Of a stretch of 64,000 nucleotides of DNA, positions 26,524 through 35,927 are shown piece after piece (the first letter of the stretch is position 1; every line of letters begins with the position of its first letter). Source of the DNA: an uncultured Moraxella sp. (lineage in GTDB: Bacteria > Pseudomonadota > Gammaproteobacteria > Pseudomonadales > Moraxellaceae); assembly GCA_943908425.1 (NCBI GenBank), contig CALTTC010000001.1, forward strand, positions 62,001 to 126,000. Direction: 5' to 3'. The notes below the pieces were generated by a model. That model worked only from the letters and a program-made list of their open reading frames with translations. It was not told the DNA's origin and did no database searches. Made by a program: the position numbers and the translations under genes.

Positions 26524-27681
26524 TTACAAGTCCGCCAAAAAACCAAACGATTTGCCAGCTTTAGGTAATATAAAGTGGTCGTGATTTAGGTGGGTAATTT
26601 CGGCTAGCGTGTGCGGCCTGGTAACGCGCTGGGTGTTGCCTTTAGCGGCAAGATAGGCGTTGGCTTTGTCGGTGGTGAGCTCTGCAAACTGATACTCGGC
26701 AATCAAGCGTCCTTGGCGCAATAAAGCGTGATCCACATTAGTCAAGTCGGCATTGAACGTGCAGATAAATTGGCACTCTAACACGTCAGATAAAATGCCG
26801 TCGGCGATATTTAGAATAGTTGAGACCACATCGCTTGTGTTACCGCCACCTGCCCGCTCGGCAATGTAGTTTTCGCAATCTTCTAATACCAAAACAGAAT
26901 TGTGCTGTTCAATGAGCATTGACATAAATTGTGGCTCGGCAAGCGCACCGATTAAATTATTGGGCACAAAAATAAAGTTCTTGTCGGGAACTTGTGTGGT
27001 GAGCCACTTAATGTAGTTGGTTTTACCAGAGCCTGCCACGCCGTGTAAGAGTACCACGCCTTTTGTGGTGTGGGTCAAATCGTGTTCAATCTTATTATGC
27101 ACAGGCAAAAAGTCGTCATTGTACATCAATTCCAAATCCAAGCTATAGGGTTTGACAATATGTGAGCGAAACACCAAATCCGCCCCTTCTTTTAAAAGCA
27201 ATAAAATTTTGCCTTCTTTGCTAACGAATTTTTCTAGATAGCGCTCAAAAAATGTCTGAATGCGTGCAGGATTGTCCGCTTTGCTAGAATTATAGCCTAG
27301 GCGTTCCACCTTTAAAAATCCTGATTGGATAATGGTACGGCTATAGTCATCGCTTAAGTTTTCACTTAACAGCAAAAAGAACTCGGTTTCTGGATGAAAA
27401 TAGCATAATTCATTGGCATAAAATAGGTTATTTTTTCTGTCGTATTCCGCGACCGAATAATCGGTACATTGCACAAAATCGCTTAAATATTCTTTTTTGA
27501 TGACAAATTCATCGCCAAGATATAAGCTTGGCATAAGCGAGCGAATTAAGTCGTTAAAGGGGCTATCGCTGGCATTTAGTTTGTAGTCCAAGGGTTGGGA
27601 GGTGATTTGGTACTGACCATCAACATAATTTTCGCTTAAGATATGGCGAGGGCGAAAATAGGGGGATTGTAATATTTTCAT
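26524..27681 (-). CDS. AAA+ ATPase of unknown role
   Basis: 385 residues. The N-terminal half (1-200) matches nothing I recognise. The ATPase core has Walker A GVAGSGKTNY (about residues 214-223), Walker B VLVLEDCENYI with Glu-Asp, sensor-1 FICTFNADL and an arginine finger at LLRQGRLIAEY. That set of motifs is that of a classic AAA+ enzyme, with a downstream helical lid. The ATG at 27681 follows AGGAAG. Monocistronic, convergent to the helicase gene. Not obviously a defence or phage gene by context, which is ordinary. Confidence 0.7.
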   Translation of the reverse strand: MKILQSPYFRPRHILSENYVDGQYQITSQPLDYKLNASDSPFNDLIRSLMPSLYLGDEFVIKKEYLSDFVQCTDYSVAEYDRKNNLFYANELCYFHPETEFFLLLSENLSDDYSRTIIQSGFLKVERLGYNSSKADNPARIQTFFERYLEKFVSKEGKILLLLKEGADLVFRSHIVKPYSLDLELMYNDDFLPVHNKIEHDLTHTTKGVVLLHGVAGSGKTNYIKWLTTQVPDKNFIFVPNNLIGALAEPQFMSMLIEQHNSVLVLEDCENYIAERAGGGNTSDVVSTILNIADGILSDVLECQFICTFNADLTNVDHALLRQGRLIAEYQFAELTTDKANAYLAAKGNTQRVTRPHTLAEITHLNHDHFILPKAGKSFGFLADL

Positions 27682-27721
27682 AGATAAGCTTCCTAAAAAA
27701 AGTATTGTAACACAAAAGGGT

Positions 27722-28501
27722 TTAGCGAACGTGTAGCCATTTTAGGCTTTCGGCGACCATCAGCATTGCCATTGTGCAGGTAACGGTCATTGCTGAGCCG
27801 TAGCCCCCACACGCTAGGCGACTTTGGCAGTTTTTGGCAGTTTTTGGTGGTTCGCTAGAATAAACACATTTAATAAAAAATTTATCTTCCAAGTCACGAT
27901 TAATTCCCATTTTACGTAAATTATAACGCAATTTGGCAAGTAGGGGGTCTTGATAGACGTCTTTTAAATCTGCAGCGCTAAGTTGGCTTGGGTCAAGTTT
28001 TCCGCCCGCACCACCTGCGCTTAATAGTTTTATTTTGTGAAAACGGCAATGCAACGCGATGGCGGTTTTGGCGCGTATGTCATCAACGCAATCTAGCACG
28101 ATAACGCGCGCACCATTCGCTTGCAGGGCTTGGCATTTATCGCGTGTGGGCAGTAGCTTTGCGACATTGTCTGGGGTCAAAAAGTCATCAACAAGGGTCA
28201 CGTTGCAGGCAGGGTTGATGTCACAGACGCGCGCTTTCATAACGGCAATTTTACTGTCGCCTAAGGTGCTATCAAGGGCGGGCAATTGGCGGTTGATATT
28301 GGATTCACTCACAATATCCATATCAATCAAGCAAATATTGCCAACGCCTGTCCGCGCCAATGCTTCTACCGCCCACGAGCCCACCCCACCTGTGCCAATG
28401 ACATAATAATGCGCGCGCGCTATATTGGCAAAACTTGATGTGCCGTACAAGGTTTCGCTACCAGTAAAACGCCGACTGACGGGAGAAAAAATATTGTTCA
28501 T
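27722..28501 (-). CDS. tcdA: tRNA threonylcarbamoyladenosine dehydratase
   Basis: 259 residues. E1-like adenylating enzyme that cyclises t6A37 of tRNA to ct6A. N-terminal RRFTGSETLYG is characteristic, then the dinucleotide loop VIGTGGVGSWAVEALARTG and the DxxxxSNINRQ motif (DIVSESNINRQLPAL). Lies 37 bp downstream of a TatD hydrolase gene, on the same strand. Confidence 0.93.
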   Translation of the reverse strand: MNNIFSPVSRRFTGSETLYGTSSFANIARAHYYVIGTGGVGSWAVEALARTGVGNICLIDMDIVSESNINRQLPALDSTLGDSKIAVMKARVCDINPACNVTLVDDFLTPDNVAKLLPTRDKCQALQANGARVIVLDCVDDIRAKTAIALHCRFHKIKLLSAGGAGGKLDPSQLSAADLKDVYQDPLLAKLRYNLRKMGINRDLEDKFFIKCVYSSEPPKTAKNCQSRLACGGYGSAMTVTCTMAMLMVAESLKWLHVR

Positions 28502-28537
28502 AACGGGTTGCTTAATGGGTTGAATGGTGGATAATCG

Positions 28538-29368
28538 TTAGTTAAAGGTTAAAGAAAATGCCCGACAGCTATTTTGCCACAATTTGTTGGTGACGTGGTC
28601 AATATCGCAATCAGCAAGGCGTGCAAGTGCTTGTGCTATCAAAGGTAGCGTGCTTGGCTCATTGACGGGCAGATGCTGGCAAGTAATGGGAGTCATATCA
28701 GGGCAATCGGTTTCAATCACAAAATAATCAAGCCCAAAACGTTCAAGCACGGCAAGTACGGTACGGCGCAGTTTTTTGGCGTTAGGGTTGGTCAGCTGTC
28801 CTGTCAAACCCAAACAAAAGCCCTGCTTAATAAAGGCAAAAGCTTCTTGAGCGCCACCACTAAAGCTATGGGCAATCCCACCACCTTGGAAACGATGGTG
28901 TTTTAATAGTTGTAAGGTGTCGGCGTGAGCTTTACGGATATGCAATACAACGGGCAATTGATAAGTGCTGGCAAGCTCTAATTGTGCGCTAAAAAACTGC
29001 TTTTGTTTGTCTAATAAAGCAATGTTGTTAAAGTCGCTTGGATAAGTATCAAGACCAATCTCACCAATAGCAATGACTTTATCGTGTTTGATGTAGTGTT
29101 CAAGGGTTGCCAAATCGTTTGGCGTATGCCGAGCGATGTACAAGGGGTGCAGTCCTGGTGCTAGGTGGGGGGTAATAGTCGCCATAGGGTTTTTTTGGGC
29201 GATGCCATCCATCGTGCGTGCGGTGCTGACAAGACGGTCAAAGTAGCGCGCTTCATAGCCGATAAGCACTAGATGACGTACGCCCCTTTGGTAGGCGCGT
29301 GCCATATACGTCTCACGGTCTGTGTCATACACTGGCAAATCAAAATGTGTGTGCGTATCTATGAGCAT
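28538..29368 (-). CDS. TatD-family metal-dependent deoxyribonuclease
   Basis: 276 residues. TIM-barrel hydrolase with the metal ligands DTHTHFD at the N-terminus, GEIGLD, VLHIRKAH, HSFSGG and ETDCP. TatD proteins have 3'-5' exonuclease activity and act in DNA repair and oxidative stress. It belongs to the YcfH/YjjV type; the exact paralogue is not decided. Between a small membrane protein and tcdA, all on the minus strand. Confidence 0.88.
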   Translation of the reverse strand: MLIDTHTHFDLPVYDTDRETYMARAYQRGVRHLVLIGYEARYFDRLVSTARTMDGIAQKNPMATITPHLAPGLHPLYIARHTPNDLATLEHYIKHDKVIAIGEIGLDTYPSDFNNIALLDKQKQFFSAQLELASTYQLPVVLHIRKAHADTLQLLKHHRFQGGGIAHSFSGGAQEAFAFIKQGFCLGLTGQLTNPNAKKLRRTVLAVLERFGLDYFVIETDCPDMTPITCQHLPVNEPSTLPLIAQALARLADCDIDHVTNKLWQNSCRAFSLTFN

Positions 29369-29374
29369 GGAAAA

Positions 29375-29536
29375 CTAATCGCTAGGCGGTGCTTGATTGT
29401 CGGCGCTAGTGTCTGTAACTGGTTTGCTTGCTTGGTTGTCAATCATAGGCGTTTGTTTGCTAGAACGTCTTGGTAGTAGTAATAAGCCAATGCCTGCAAG
29501 CCCAAGCAATAAAATTTTAGTGGGTTTAATTCTCAT
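29375..29536 (-). CDS. Small single-pass membrane protein
   Basis: 53 residues from the ATG at 29536. Short basic start MRIKPTK, one hydrophobic helix (about 8-20), RRSSK, then a polar Pro/Ser/Asp tail. It ends 6 bp before the TatD gene and is probably cotranscribed. Unknown function; the ORF is short, but its start-helix-tail layout is protein-like. Confidence 0.45.
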   Translation of the reverse strand: MRIKPTKILLLGLAGIGLLLLPRRSSKQTPMIDNQASKPVTDTSADNQAPPSD

Positions 29537-29755
29537 GATGGTCACCTTGGAAGTAGGCAACTATCATAGCCCAAAATGATTAAAAGGGCAAATGCTTTTG
29601 GGCTACCCAGAATAACTATCGCTACTGAGCAATGCTTAAACAAAGCGGTTTATGGGATAAATGATATATAATAAAAAAGCCCTTTTTTAAGAAGCGGGTT
29701 TTTGTAAGAGGATGATTATTGTAATAGGGAGGTTTTTAAGACGACAGTTAATAAA

Positions 29756-29790
29756 AAAGTACAGACATCAATCTGTACTTTAAATGGATT
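29756..29790 (-). terminator. Terminator of the H-NS-like gene
   Basis: AAAGTACAGA and TCTGTACTTT (29756-29765 / 29772-29781) form a 10-bp stem. On the minus strand it is followed by a T-run, so it ends transcription from 30116. Confidence 0.8.
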
Positions 29791-29798
29791 GATTAAGC

Positions 29799-30116
29799 TT
29801 ATTTAATCAAAAAATCTTCTAACTTTTTGCCTTGTTCTAGCGCCGTTTCTAGCCATTGGGGTTTACGTCCTTGACCAGACCAAGTTTGTCTTTTATCGGC
29901 GGTGTTTTGGTATTTGGCGGGACGTTTATTTTTGACTTTTTTGCCAGCTTTGATAATATCTTCAATAGTCACCCCAAGCGATTTGGCAATGCTTTGAAAT
30001 TGGGCATAAGCGTTTTTGATTTCTTCTTGTTGGCGCGTTTTCATTAAAGATTGGGCATCTTTTTGAATGCGGTTTAATTCATCATAACTTAATTCTTCTA
30101 GCTTAACTTGACTCAT
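29799..30116 (-). CDS. H-NS family nucleoid-associated protein
   Basis: 105 residues from the ATG at 30116 behind TTGGAG. N-terminal helical oligomerisation part (LEELSYDELNRIQKDAQSLM), linker rich in Lys, and a C-terminal DNA-binding domain with TWSGQGRKPQW, the H-NS type AT-hook-like core. Silences AT-rich and foreign DNA and shapes the nucleoid. Monocistronic; 220 bp of AT-rich sequence upstream (30117-30348) probably carries its promoter and self-binding sites. Confidence 0.88.
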   Translation of the reverse strand: MSQVKLEELSYDELNRIQKDAQSLMKTRQQEEIKNAYAQFQSIAKSLGVTIEDIIKAGKKVKNKRPAKYQNTADKRQTWSGQGRKPQWLETALEQGKKLEDFLIK

Positions 30117-30348
30117 AGCTAACTCCAAAATGATTGTTTATGTTTAGGATAGATTAACTAACAACCTATCCACCTTGTGATTATTAGATTAGCATAAAAT
30201 AATTAAAATATAAAGTATTTTTATGCAATAGTATGTTAATAATCAATCTTGGGCTTTAAGTAAGTTTATTTTATATTGTTTTCAGCCGAATATTCACTAA
30301 TTGTTAATTGAACCTATTAGTATTTACAATATTAGTATTTGCAGTCAA

Positions 30349-31392
30349 TTACTGTCCTTTTTTATCTTTTTTATGGCGATAATTAGAGGGTTTATAGGTA
30401 GATTGTCTTAATTCTTCTAGCGCGCTATTATCGGCTAATGGCGAGCTACTGCGATAGGGCACGCGCGCCGATGGGACAAAGGGGCGGGCAAGGTCAATAT
30501 GCTTAACCGAATCATCAAAAAAGATATGGGGCGCAAAGGTTTTTAGGACGTGTGTTTTTTCTATACCGCCCAAAAAAAATGCCATATCCACCGATACCCC
30601 CCACGCTCGTAAGGTCTTAATGGCGCGCATATCGGCAGGGGCATTGCGTGCGGTTACTAAGGCAATACAAATGGGCGCTATTTCGCCATTGGCAGTTGGT
30701 AATTTGTGTTGTAATTTAGACAGTTTAATTAAAAAGTCCGCAAATGCCCCTTTGTCAATTAAATTATCCGCCATCGCCACTTCATAATCGTGAAAGGCTT
30801 TTAGCCCTTGTGTTTGGTAAATAAGCTCTGAGTATTCATCAAATAACACCGCATCACCATCAAAAGCAATGCGTAGCTGTTCACTGTCTAAGTCGTGGGC
30901 GGTAGCAGGGGTGGCATCAACGATAGCACAAGCGCAGACTTCTCGGTCGCTGACCATCTGGGCATCGTCTTGGTTCGTGGTCAAAAATAAATCTACCTTA
31001 AAATCGGCAATATAATCCGCCACATTACCCCCTGAAATAAACGCCGAACGGGTAATGGGCAATCCGTGTGCGCGAATGGCATTTAACACGCGTATGCCAA
31101 GATTTGGAGTGGATTTGGAGATGATAACCACTTCCACAAGGGGGCTTTCGTCATCAAAGGCTTTGTGGCTATCAAAGCGGTTTAAATTTAACAATGTTTT
31201 GATGAGTGGATAGCCAGTGCCCGCGTTTAGTGGGTCGTTTTCTTTGGCGAGCAGATAGTCTTGTAATTTATCGCTTGCGGTAACAGGATTGTCCGCCACA
31301 AATTTGGCATGCGCGCTATCGGTATCGCTTAAATCAAACAGGGCGGAGGCGGATATTGCCACAATGAGTGTTTCAGAAAAATCAACTGCCAT
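30349..31392 (-). CDS. Cytosolic 5'-nucleotidase (NT5C1-like family)
   Basis: 347 residues from the ATG at 31392, behind AAAGG; the longer frame upstream lacks a good ribosome site. Dephosphorylates nucleoside monophosphates. It belongs to the bacterial 5'-nucleotidase family related to animal NT5C1. Seen: VVIISKSTPNLGIRV near residue 90, AFDGDAVLFDEYSE near 190 and FFLGGIEKTHVLKTFAPHIFFDD near 275, which carries the conserved lysine and acidic pair. A Lys/Arg-rich tail ends the protein. Confidence 0.8.
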   Translation of the reverse strand: MAVDFSETLIVAISASALFDLSDTDSAHAKFVADNPVTASDKLQDYLLAKENDPLNAGTGYPLIKTLLNLNRFDSHKAFDDESPLVEVVIISKSTPNLGIRVLNAIRAHGLPITRSAFISGGNVADYIADFKVDLFLTTNQDDAQMVSDREVCACAIVDATPATAHDLDSEQLRIAFDGDAVLFDEYSELIYQTQGLKAFHDYEVAMADNLIDKGAFADFLIKLSKLQHKLPTANGEIAPICIALVTARNAPADMRAIKTLRAWGVSVDMAFFLGGIEKTHVLKTFAPHIFFDDSVKHIDLARPFVPSARVPYRSSSPLADNSALEELRQSTYKPSNYRHKKDKKGQ

Positions 31393-31700
31393 AACATAGC
31401 CTTTGCTGGTTAAAAAACTGCTAGTGTAGCAAGTTTTTGCTTTTTTGCCATAAAAAATGATCATCTTATTAACGTTAATCAATAAAATCTTTTATAAAAT
31501 TACGTTTTTATTGGGGTTGTCAATATTTTAAATTTGGTAAAATTAAGGCTTAAAAGCTAACAGATTGAATTTTGTAAGAACTTGATGGTTAATAATTGCT
31601 TGTTAATGGTAATTGATGAGCCGTTGTGTATTGGCAATGGTTACAAGCGGGAGCTTGAATAAGACTAGTACGGCTATAAGTGCCAAGTTACAAATCACGG

Positions 31701-31729
31701 TTTACAATCCGCTAAGAATTCTTTACAAT
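31701..31729 (+). promoter_or_regulatory. Promoter of pheS
   Basis: TTTACA (31701-31706), 17 bp, TACAAT (31724-31729). The transcript would begin about 23 bases before the pheS ATG, leaving no room for a phenylalanine-rich leader peptide like that of E. coli. Confidence 0.65.
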
Positions 31730-31758
31730 AACTCTTTTAATTGCAATTAGTTATCCCA

Positions 31759-32796
31759 ATGAATCAAAATCTTGATAAGCCTTTATCCGCCATTAGCGAA
31801 CAAGAATTACAAGCCTATGCCGATAGTGCTGTGCAGTCCATTTTGGCAACACAAAATGAGAGCGAATTACAAGCCTTAAAAGTAACCTTGCAAGGCAAAA
31901 AAAGTGTCTTGACAAGCTTATCTAAGCAAATGGGGGCATTATCAAGCGATGACAAAAAACGCTTTGGGGGTTATTTGACCAATGTACGACAAAATTTGCA
32001 ACAAGCCTTGGATGAGCAAAGCAAAAGGCTAAATGATAAGCGGTTAAACGATAAGCTCGCTAGTGAGACGCTGGATATTACTTTGCCTGCTTATGGACAA
32101 TCGCTTGGTAATCTGCACCCCATTAGCTTGACCGCCCAACGCATGCAACGGTTTTTTTATCAAGCTGGGTTTCAGCTTGCCGTGGGTGATGAAGTAGAAA
32201 GCGATTATTATAATTTTGAAGCACTCAATATCCCAAGCCATCACCCTGCCCGTGCGATGCACGATACCTTTTATTTTGATGCCAATTATTTGCTTAGAAC
32301 GCATACGAGTAGCGTACAAATTCGCAAAATGCAAGAAGGTGAATTGCCCATTCGTATTATCAGCCTTGGGCGAGTGTATCGCTGTGATAGCGACCAGACC
32401 CATTCGCCGATGTTTCACCAGATGGAGGGGCTGTATGTTGCCAAAAAAACCAATTTTGCCGAATTAAAGGGGCTGATTCACGCTTTTTTGCAAGCATTTT
32501 TTGCCAAAGAGGTTGCAGTAAGATTTCGCCCTTCATATTTTCCGTTTACCGAACCGTCAGCGGAGGTGGATATTTTGGCCGATGGCTTAGCGAGTAAATG
32601 GCTTGAGGTGCTAGGCTGTGGTATGGTACACCCAAAAGTGCTGGCAAATTGCGGTATTGACCCCAATGAATATCAAGGCTTTGCATTTGGTATGGGTATT
32701 GAACGTTTTGCGATGTTGTATTATGGCGTATCGGATTTGCGGTTATTTTATCAAAATGATGTGCGGTTTTTGGGGCAATTTGCTACGGTCATTTGA
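31759..32796 (+). CDS. pheS: Phenylalanine-tRNA ligase alpha subunit
   Basis: 345 residues (E. coli 327). N-terminal coiled coil, then class II catalytic core: HPARAMHDTFY (motif 1 region), RTHTSSVQIRKM, RVYRCDSDQTHSPMFHQMEGL (motif 2) and GMGIERFAMLYYGVSDLR (motif 3). KRLNDKRLNDKL near residues 89-100 is a small tandem duplication inside the coiled coil. Unusually, 315 bp separate it from pheT. Confidence 0.97.
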   Translation: MNQNLDKPLSAISEQELQAYADSAVQSILATQNESELQALKVTLQGKKSVLTSLSKQMGALSSDDKKRFGGYLTNVRQNLQQALDEQSKRLNDKRLNDKLASETLDITLPAYGQSLGNLHPISLTAQRMQRFFYQAGFQLAVGDEVESDYYNFEALNIPSHHPARAMHDTFYFDANYLLRTHTSSVQIRKMQEGELPIRIISLGRVYRCDSDQTHSPMFHQMEGLYVAKKTNFAELKGLIHAFLQAFFAKEVAVRFRPSYFPFTEPSAEVDILADGLASKWLEVLGCGMVHPKVLANCGIDPNEYQGFAFGMGIERFAMLYYGVSDLRLFYQNDVRFLGQFATVI

Positions 32797-32844
32797 TGGG
32801 CTTTTGATTGTGTAATTATTGATTGGGTAAGTTAAGTGATGAAT

Positions 32845-32870
32845 TTTTTAACATAGCTTTTTAACATAGC
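32845..32870. repeat. Tandem 13-bp repeats in the pheS-pheT gap
   Basis: TTTTTAACATAGC twice in tandem (32845-32857, 32858-32870). In the same gap GATAACGGCATT recurs at 32904-32915 and 32937-32948, and CTTGATGGTTT at 33044-33054 and 33057-33067. The 315-bp gap contains no ORF, only these repeats and a promoter at its right end. Confidence 0.7.
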
Positions 32871-33044
32871 TTTTTTAATACAGATAGTCAATAAACTGTT
32901 GGCGATAACGGCATTAAATTGCAATTAGGCGTTTAAGATAACGGCATTTGTTGGACCAACGTTTTTTAAAAAATCTAAAATAGATCAAGCATCTTATTTT
33001 GGGGCTTGTGCTTTTAGCGCTGATTTATTTTAAAGCTTACAAAC

Positions 33045-33072
33045 TTGATGGTTTGGCTTGATGGTTTATAAT
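33045..33072 (+). promoter_or_regulatory. Separate promoter of pheT
   Basis: TTGATG (33045-33050), 16 bp, TATAAT (33067-33072), 39 bp before the pheT ATG. pheT therefore need not depend on the pheS promoter. Confidence 0.55.
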
Positions 33073-33111
33073 GACAATTTGTCTAGCGGTAGATGTAGAT
33101 AAGGATAAATA

Positions 33112-35535
33112 ATGAAAGTAAGTGAAAGTTGGTTGCGTGAATGGGTCAATCCTGCGATAGATGCCAATAAGATGGGCGAACAATTAACGATGGCAGGGCT
33201 TGAGCTTGACGATTTGAGTAAAATTGCCAAAGACTTTAGTGGCGTTGTGGTTGGGGAAGTGCTGTCTCTTGCACCACACCCAGATGCTGACCGCCTAAAA
33301 ATTGCCCAAGTTGCCATTAGTAATCAGGCAGACAGCGACCACCAATCGCCTGTGCAAATCGTGTGCGGTGCAAGTAATGTCGATGTTGGTATTAAAGTGC
33401 CTGTGGCAACCGTTGGTGCGGTATTGCCTGCCAATGATAACACCGAAAAACCACTCGTTATCAAAAAAGGCAAGTTACGTGGGGCGGTATCAGAAGGTAT
33501 GCTCTGTGGCGGAGTAGAGATTGATTTGGACGATGGGGTTGATGGCTTATTGATTTTACCAGACGATGCCCCTGTTGGTGAAAATTTGCGTACTTATTTG
33601 GGGCTTGATAACCATTGTTTGGATATTGCCATTACCCCCAATCGTGGCGATTGCTTTAGTATACAAGGACTGGCTCGTGAGCTTGCGGTATTAAATGAGT
33701 TGCCCCAAACCTTGCCCTTTGATACGACGCCTGCCCCCAAAACACACGATACCGCCCAATCGGTTACCGTAATGTCTACTGCTTGCCCCCGTTATTTGGT
33801 GCAAGTATTGACAGGGCTAAATAACACGCCATCTCCTGCTGTTATTCGTGATAGATTGATGGCATCTGGCATTCGCCCCAAAAACTTGCTTGTTGATGTA
33901 ACAAACTATGTGTTAATGGAGCTAGGACAGCCCTTGCACGCTTTTGATAAGGCAAAAATTGTCGGCACAATCACCGTGCGACTTGCCAAACAAGGCGAAG
34001 CGCTACTGCTATTAAATGAGCAAACCATTACCTTGACAGGCGATGAGCTTGTGATTGCTGATGATGATGGGGTGATTGCCTTGGCAGGCATTATGGGCGG
34101 ACTTAGAACGGCAGTCAGCGATGAGACGTGCGATATTGTGCTGGAGAGTGCATTTTTTGACCCATTAGCCATTGCTTCTCGTGCCAGACGTTTTGGGCTA
34201 CATACAGACGCATCACAGCGTTTTGAGCGTGGCGTGGATTTTGGATTGCCAAAGCTTGCCTTGAACCGTGCGGTCAATTTGCTTGTGCAATACGGGGGCG
34301 GACAAGTTGGGCAAATCACCGAGCATTGCAATGAAACCGGCTTGCCAAAGCGGGCGAGTATTGCCTTGCCTTTTGACAAAATCCACGATAAATTGGGCAT
34401 TGCCATTCCCCAAAAAACGGTGCTTAATATTTTAAATCAGCTGGGCATAAAGGCGGTGATTGATGGTGATAGCTTGATGGCGACCGCCCCAAGCCATCGT
34501 TTTGATATTGCTATTGGTGAAGATTTGATTGAAGAGATTGCCCGCATTTATGGCTATGACAATATTGACAATCGCTTGCCGAGTTTTGCGGTAAATTTGA
34601 GTGATAATCGTGAACAAGTGTTGCTACAAATGCTAAAAAATCGGCTGGTGAATGCCGGCTATTTTGAAGCGATTAGCTTTAGTTTTAGCGATGAAAAAGT
34701 AGATGGCTTGTTTGGCGATAGCCCAAGACCGCTTGCCCTTGCTAATCCGATATCGTCAGAGCTTGGCGTAATGAGACGCACGCTATTGTCTAGTTTATTG
34801 CCGTGTGTGCAGTATAATTTAAATCGTCAAACAAGCCGTGTGCGACTGTTTGAGACGGGCTTGCGTTTTTTGGGTGAAACGCCAACAATGCTGGCACAGC
34901 TACCTACGCTGGCACTTGTGGCGACAGGCGAGCGTGATGACAAGGCAATAGGCAAAGCGGTGATGGTGGATTTTTATGCCTTTAAAGCCGATGTTGAGCG
35001 ACTTTTTATCCCTTATCTTAACGATGAGATAAGCTACAAGCGTAGCGATGAGCCATTTTTGCATCCAGGACAAGGGGTGGATGTGTATTGGCAAAACAGC
35101 AAAAAAATCGGCTGGTTTGGGCAGTTGCACCCCAAAATCGCTGATACGCTTGATTTGCCGACAACGTGGGTAGCCCAATTTGATAGCGAAAGCTTAATCG
35201 CCCTGCACACGCCCTTACCAACCATTAACGCCCCAAGTAAGTTCCCCAAAGTCCGCCGTGATTTTGCGTTTTTGGTGGACAGTGATTTGTCGTGGCAAAG
35301 GGTCGCGCGGGTCGTGCGTGAGCAAGCAGGGACACTGCTTAGTGATTGCTGGCTATTTGATGTTTATACAGGTGATAAACTGCCAAATGGCAAAAAGTCG
35401 CTAGCGTTTGCGGTGGTCTGGCAAGACCTTGATGGTACATTGGCAGACAGCACCATAAAAACATTAAGCGAGTCTATCATTCACCAATTGACCGTCCAAT
35501 TTGGGGCAAGATTGCGTGATGGCGAGCAAGATTAA
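33112..35535 (+). CDS. pheT: Phenylalanine-tRNA ligase beta subunit
   Basis: 807 residues (E. coli 795). Order: EMAP-like tRNA-binding domain with GVVVGEVLSLAPHPDADRLK (about 43-62), the B3/B4 editing domain around residues 210-380, B5 domain with SHRFDIAIGEDLIEEIARIYGYDNI, the core-like region, and a C-terminal anticodon-binding FDX-ACB domain (about 710-800: FPKVRRDFAFLVD). Followed 42 bp later by ihfA, the standard arrangement. Confidence 0.97.
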   Translation: MKVSESWLREWVNPAIDANKMGEQLTMAGLELDDLSKIAKDFSGVVVGEVLSLAPHPDADRLKIAQVAISNQADSDHQSPVQIVCGASNVDVGIKVPVATVGAVLPANDNTEKPLVIKKGKLRGAVSEGMLCGGVEIDLDDGVDGLLILPDDAPVGENLRTYLGLDNHCLDIAITPNRGDCFSIQGLARELAVLNELPQTLPFDTTPAPKTHDTAQSVTVMSTACPRYLVQVLTGLNNTPSPAVIRDRLMASGIRPKNLLVDVTNYVLMELGQPLHAFDKAKIVGTITVRLAKQGEALLLLNEQTITLTGDELVIADDDGVIALAGIMGGLRTAVSDETCDIVLESAFFDPLAIASRARRFGLHTDASQRFERGVDFGLPKLALNRAVNLLVQYGGGQVGQITEHCNETGLPKRASIALPFDKIHDKLGIAIPQKTVLNILNQLGIKAVIDGDSLMATAPSHRFDIAIGEDLIEEIARIYGYDNIDNRLPSFAVNLSDNREQVLLQMLKNRLVNAGYFEAISFSFSDEKVDGLFGDSPRPLALANPISSELGVMRRTLLSSLLPCVQYNLNRQTSRVRLFETGLRFLGETPTMLAQLPTLALVATGERDDKAIGKAVMVDFYAFKADVERLFIPYLNDEISYKRSDEPFLHPGQGVDVYWQNSKKIGWFGQLHPKIADTLDLPTTWVAQFDSESLIALHTPLPTINAPSKFPKVRRDFAFLVDSDLSWQRVARVVREQAGTLLSDCWLFDVYTGDKLPNGKKSLAFAVVWQDLDGTLADSTIKTLSESIIHQLTVQFGARLRDGEQD

Positions 35536-35577
35536 GCAAGCAAGTTGGCTAGGTAAGAAATTAAGTAAGGAGACAAT

Positions 35578-35865
35578 ATGACTACCTTAACAAAAGCGGA
35601 TATGGTCGCTCATTTAATGCACAGATTACCGCTCACCAAACAAGACGCTAGGCTGATTGTTGATGGTTTTTTTGAGGAGATTGCCGTGCAATTAACAAGC
35701 GGTCGTGAGGTGAAACTGTCAGGTTTTGGCAATTTTAGTCTGCACGATAAGCGTGAGCGAGTGGCGCGCAATCCACGCACAGGCGAGCCAGCGACAGTGT
35801 CGGCACGGCGGGTGGTGAAATTTCGTGCTGGACAAAAGCTACGCCAAAAATTGAACAAAGACTAA
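35578..35865 (+). CDS. ihfA: Integration host factor alpha subunit
   Basis: 95 residues. HU/IHF fold with LTKADMVAHLMHRL at the N-terminus, the signature GFGNFSLHDKRERVARNPRTG and the DNA-intercalating proline in RNPRTGEP. Forms a heterodimer with IhfB and bends DNA at specific sites. AAGGAG precedes the ATG. Confidence 0.95.
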   Translation: MTTLTKADMVAHLMHRLPLTKQDARLIVDGFFEEIAVQLTSGREVKLSGFGNFSLHDKRERVARNPRTGEPATVSARRVVKFRAGQKLRQKLNKD

Positions 35866-35927
35866 AAAAAGGTTGCCTTTTTATAAAGTTTTGTTCACAA
35901 TATATTTTTTAAAATAACAGGATACCT

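Noticed and set aside
29670..29698. AAAAAGCCC...GCGGGTTTTT hairpin
   Set aside because: The arms do not pair properly (extra G on the left arm), so it is not a convincing terminator; the one at 29756 serves the gene better.
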